A DNA stretch of 14,633 nt from Acidobacteriota bacterium. GTDB lineage: Bacteria > Acidobacteriota > Terriglobia > Terriglobales > Acidobacteriaceae. Below, piece by piece: positions 13,856 to 14,633 of the stretch; within the stretch, counting starts at the first letter, position 1, and every line of letters starts with the position of its first letter. Position numbers and translations under genes: made by a program. The notes beneath the pieces are model-generated. The model saw only the letters and a program-made list of their open reading frames with translations. It was not told the DNA's origin and made no database searches. The stretch is from assembly GCA_021851625.1 (NCBI GenBank), contig JAJZCX010000007.1, positions 1 to 14,633 of the forward strand, read 5' to 3'.

Positions 13856-14633
13856 TTAGGGCTGCGCCTCCGGCTGTGTTGGGGCAGAAGAGTCGGGCGC
13901 GACAGCATCGGAAGCTGCGGGCGCGGCGGTGGGCGTGGTCGGCTGCGCAGGAGTGGCATCCGCTGCGGGCGCTGTCGTTGGCGTTGTCGCGGAGGTTCGC
14001 TTGCGGCGTGGCTTTTTGCCGGTGGACGCGGGTTGCGGCGTGGTCGCGTCGGTTGGAGTCTGCTCGCCCGAAGCTGTGGCAGCCTCTGGCTCATTGGGCG
14101 GCGAGAAGCGATCCGGATGCAGCGGCAGCGGTGGCTGCGCGGGCGGCGGCGGCGCATTTGGGTCTTGGCCGGGCAGTGGCTTGCCATTCGGGCCGAGCTT
14201 CGTCTGCTCCGGGCCGGTGTCCTGACCAGGTAGGCGCTGGGCCAGCACGTCGGCAGCGCGCTGTTCGCTGGAGATCAGGTCGGATTCCTCTTGCGTAGGC
14301 AGGGCGCTGCCAATCTGCGTAATGACGAGCACCTCTTCCAAGCGCGACAGCTTGGCATCGGGCCGAACGAGCACGGCCATGTAGGGCGCGCGCTCCGGGT
14401 CGCTGACCACGCGCTCGACAACGCCGACTGGCAGCCCGCGCGGGTAGACTTCATCGCCGCCGCTGGTAATGACGGTCTCGCCCGGCTGAATCTGTTCATC
14501 GGGCAGAATGTTGATGATCTCCGTCTTGCCCTCCGCCGTGCCGCGCAGGATGCCGCGCAGGCGCGTCGATTGCAGAATCACGCCCAGGCCGCTGGCGGCA
14601 TCGTTGATCTCCAGCACTTGCGCTGTGTGGCCG
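13856..14633 (-). CDS. mreC: Rod-shape determining protein MreC, C-terminal part
   Basis: Partial: 258 residues and a TAA stop are visible, and the frame is open to the window edge (first full codon at 14632). The N-terminal membrane helix and coiled coil lie outside. The periplasmic beta-barrel part is clear: GHTAQVLEINDAASGLGVILQ, then RGILRGTAEG, ILPDEQIQPGETVITSGGDEVYPRGLPVGVV and VLVRPDAKLSRLEEVLVI. MreC bridges cytoplasmic MreB to RodA/PBP2 and activates PBP2. After about 14230 a tail of some 124 residues follows. It is rich in Pro, Ala and Thr, with a basic KKPRRKR patch, and has no known fold; most MreC proteins end near the barrel. It runs into mreD with a 1-base gap. mreB would be expected upstream, beyond the window. 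Confidence 0.94.
   Translation of the reverse strand, partial: GHTAQVLEINDAASGLGVILQSTRLRGILRGTAEGKTEIINILPDEQIQPGETVITSGGDEVYPRGLPVGVVERVVSDPERAPYMAVLVRPDAKLSRLEEVLVITQIGSALPTQEESDLISSEQRAADVLAQRLPGQDTGPEQTKLGPNGKPLPGQDPNAPPPPAQPPLPLHPDRFSPPNEPEAATASGEQTPTDATTPQPASTGKKPRRKRTSATTPTTAPAADATPAQPTTPTAAPAASDAVAPDSSAPTQPEAQP

Noticed and set aside
13855..14187. Longer mreD start at 14187
   Set aside because: The extra sequence is Arg/Pro low complexity read out of frame from the mreC tail; MreD homology begins at ATG 13854.

Overview
The window reads as a chromosomal segment of an Acidobacteriota bacterium, probably class Terriglobia. This is inferred from the gene style, not from a marker gene. 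The pointers are menaquinone synthesis by the futalosine route (MqnC), a large membrane family 2 glycosyltransferase, a secreted lipoprotein with a bacterial Ig-like domain, a Gram-negative outer-membrane barrel, and an unusually long Rne/Rng ribonuclease beside the mre/mrd genes. Most of the DNA is clearly GC-rich. One exception is a short AT-richer stretch at about 1000-1600.

Layout. 1-301 is the 3' end of mqnC (+). 302-1667 looks like an accessory insert: a vapB-vapC type II toxin-antitoxin pair (-) and a divergent small HEPN-like gene (+). They are separated by a perfect 32-bp palindrome that carries a -10 hexamer on each strand. 1668-3422 is a processive-type membrane glycosyltransferase (+). 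3481-5472 is an arylsulfotransferase-family lipoprotein (+). A strong two-way terminator at 5568-5598 separates it from a convergent outer-membrane beta-barrel gene (5616-6365, -).

6524-14633 is one minus-strand block, in transcription order mreC (5' end outside the window), mreD, mrdA (PBP2), rodA, then an approximately 450-base non-coding leader and the Rne/Rng ribonuclease gene, closed by an intrinsic terminator at 6412-6455. MreC and MreD organise the elongation machinery, RodA polymerises glycan strands, and PBP2 crosslinks them. Together they make the side wall. The 1-2 base spacing at mreC/mreD and mrdA/rodA supports one operon. Linkage of mre genes to an RNase E/G gene is also known in E. 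coli (mreBCD-yhdE-rng).

Most notable points: (1) the compact palindromic control region shared by vapBC and a HEPN-like gene; (2) the approximately 550-residue disordered, acidic and Arg-Gly-rich insert that splits the S1 domain of the ribonuclease; (3) a long leader with hairpins before that gene; (4) a cysteine-bracketed Gly-Tyr-Ser repeat in the outer-membrane protein; (5) long low-complexity tails on both MreC and PBP2. No tRNA, rRNA, CRISPR array, insertion sequence or phage gene was recognised.
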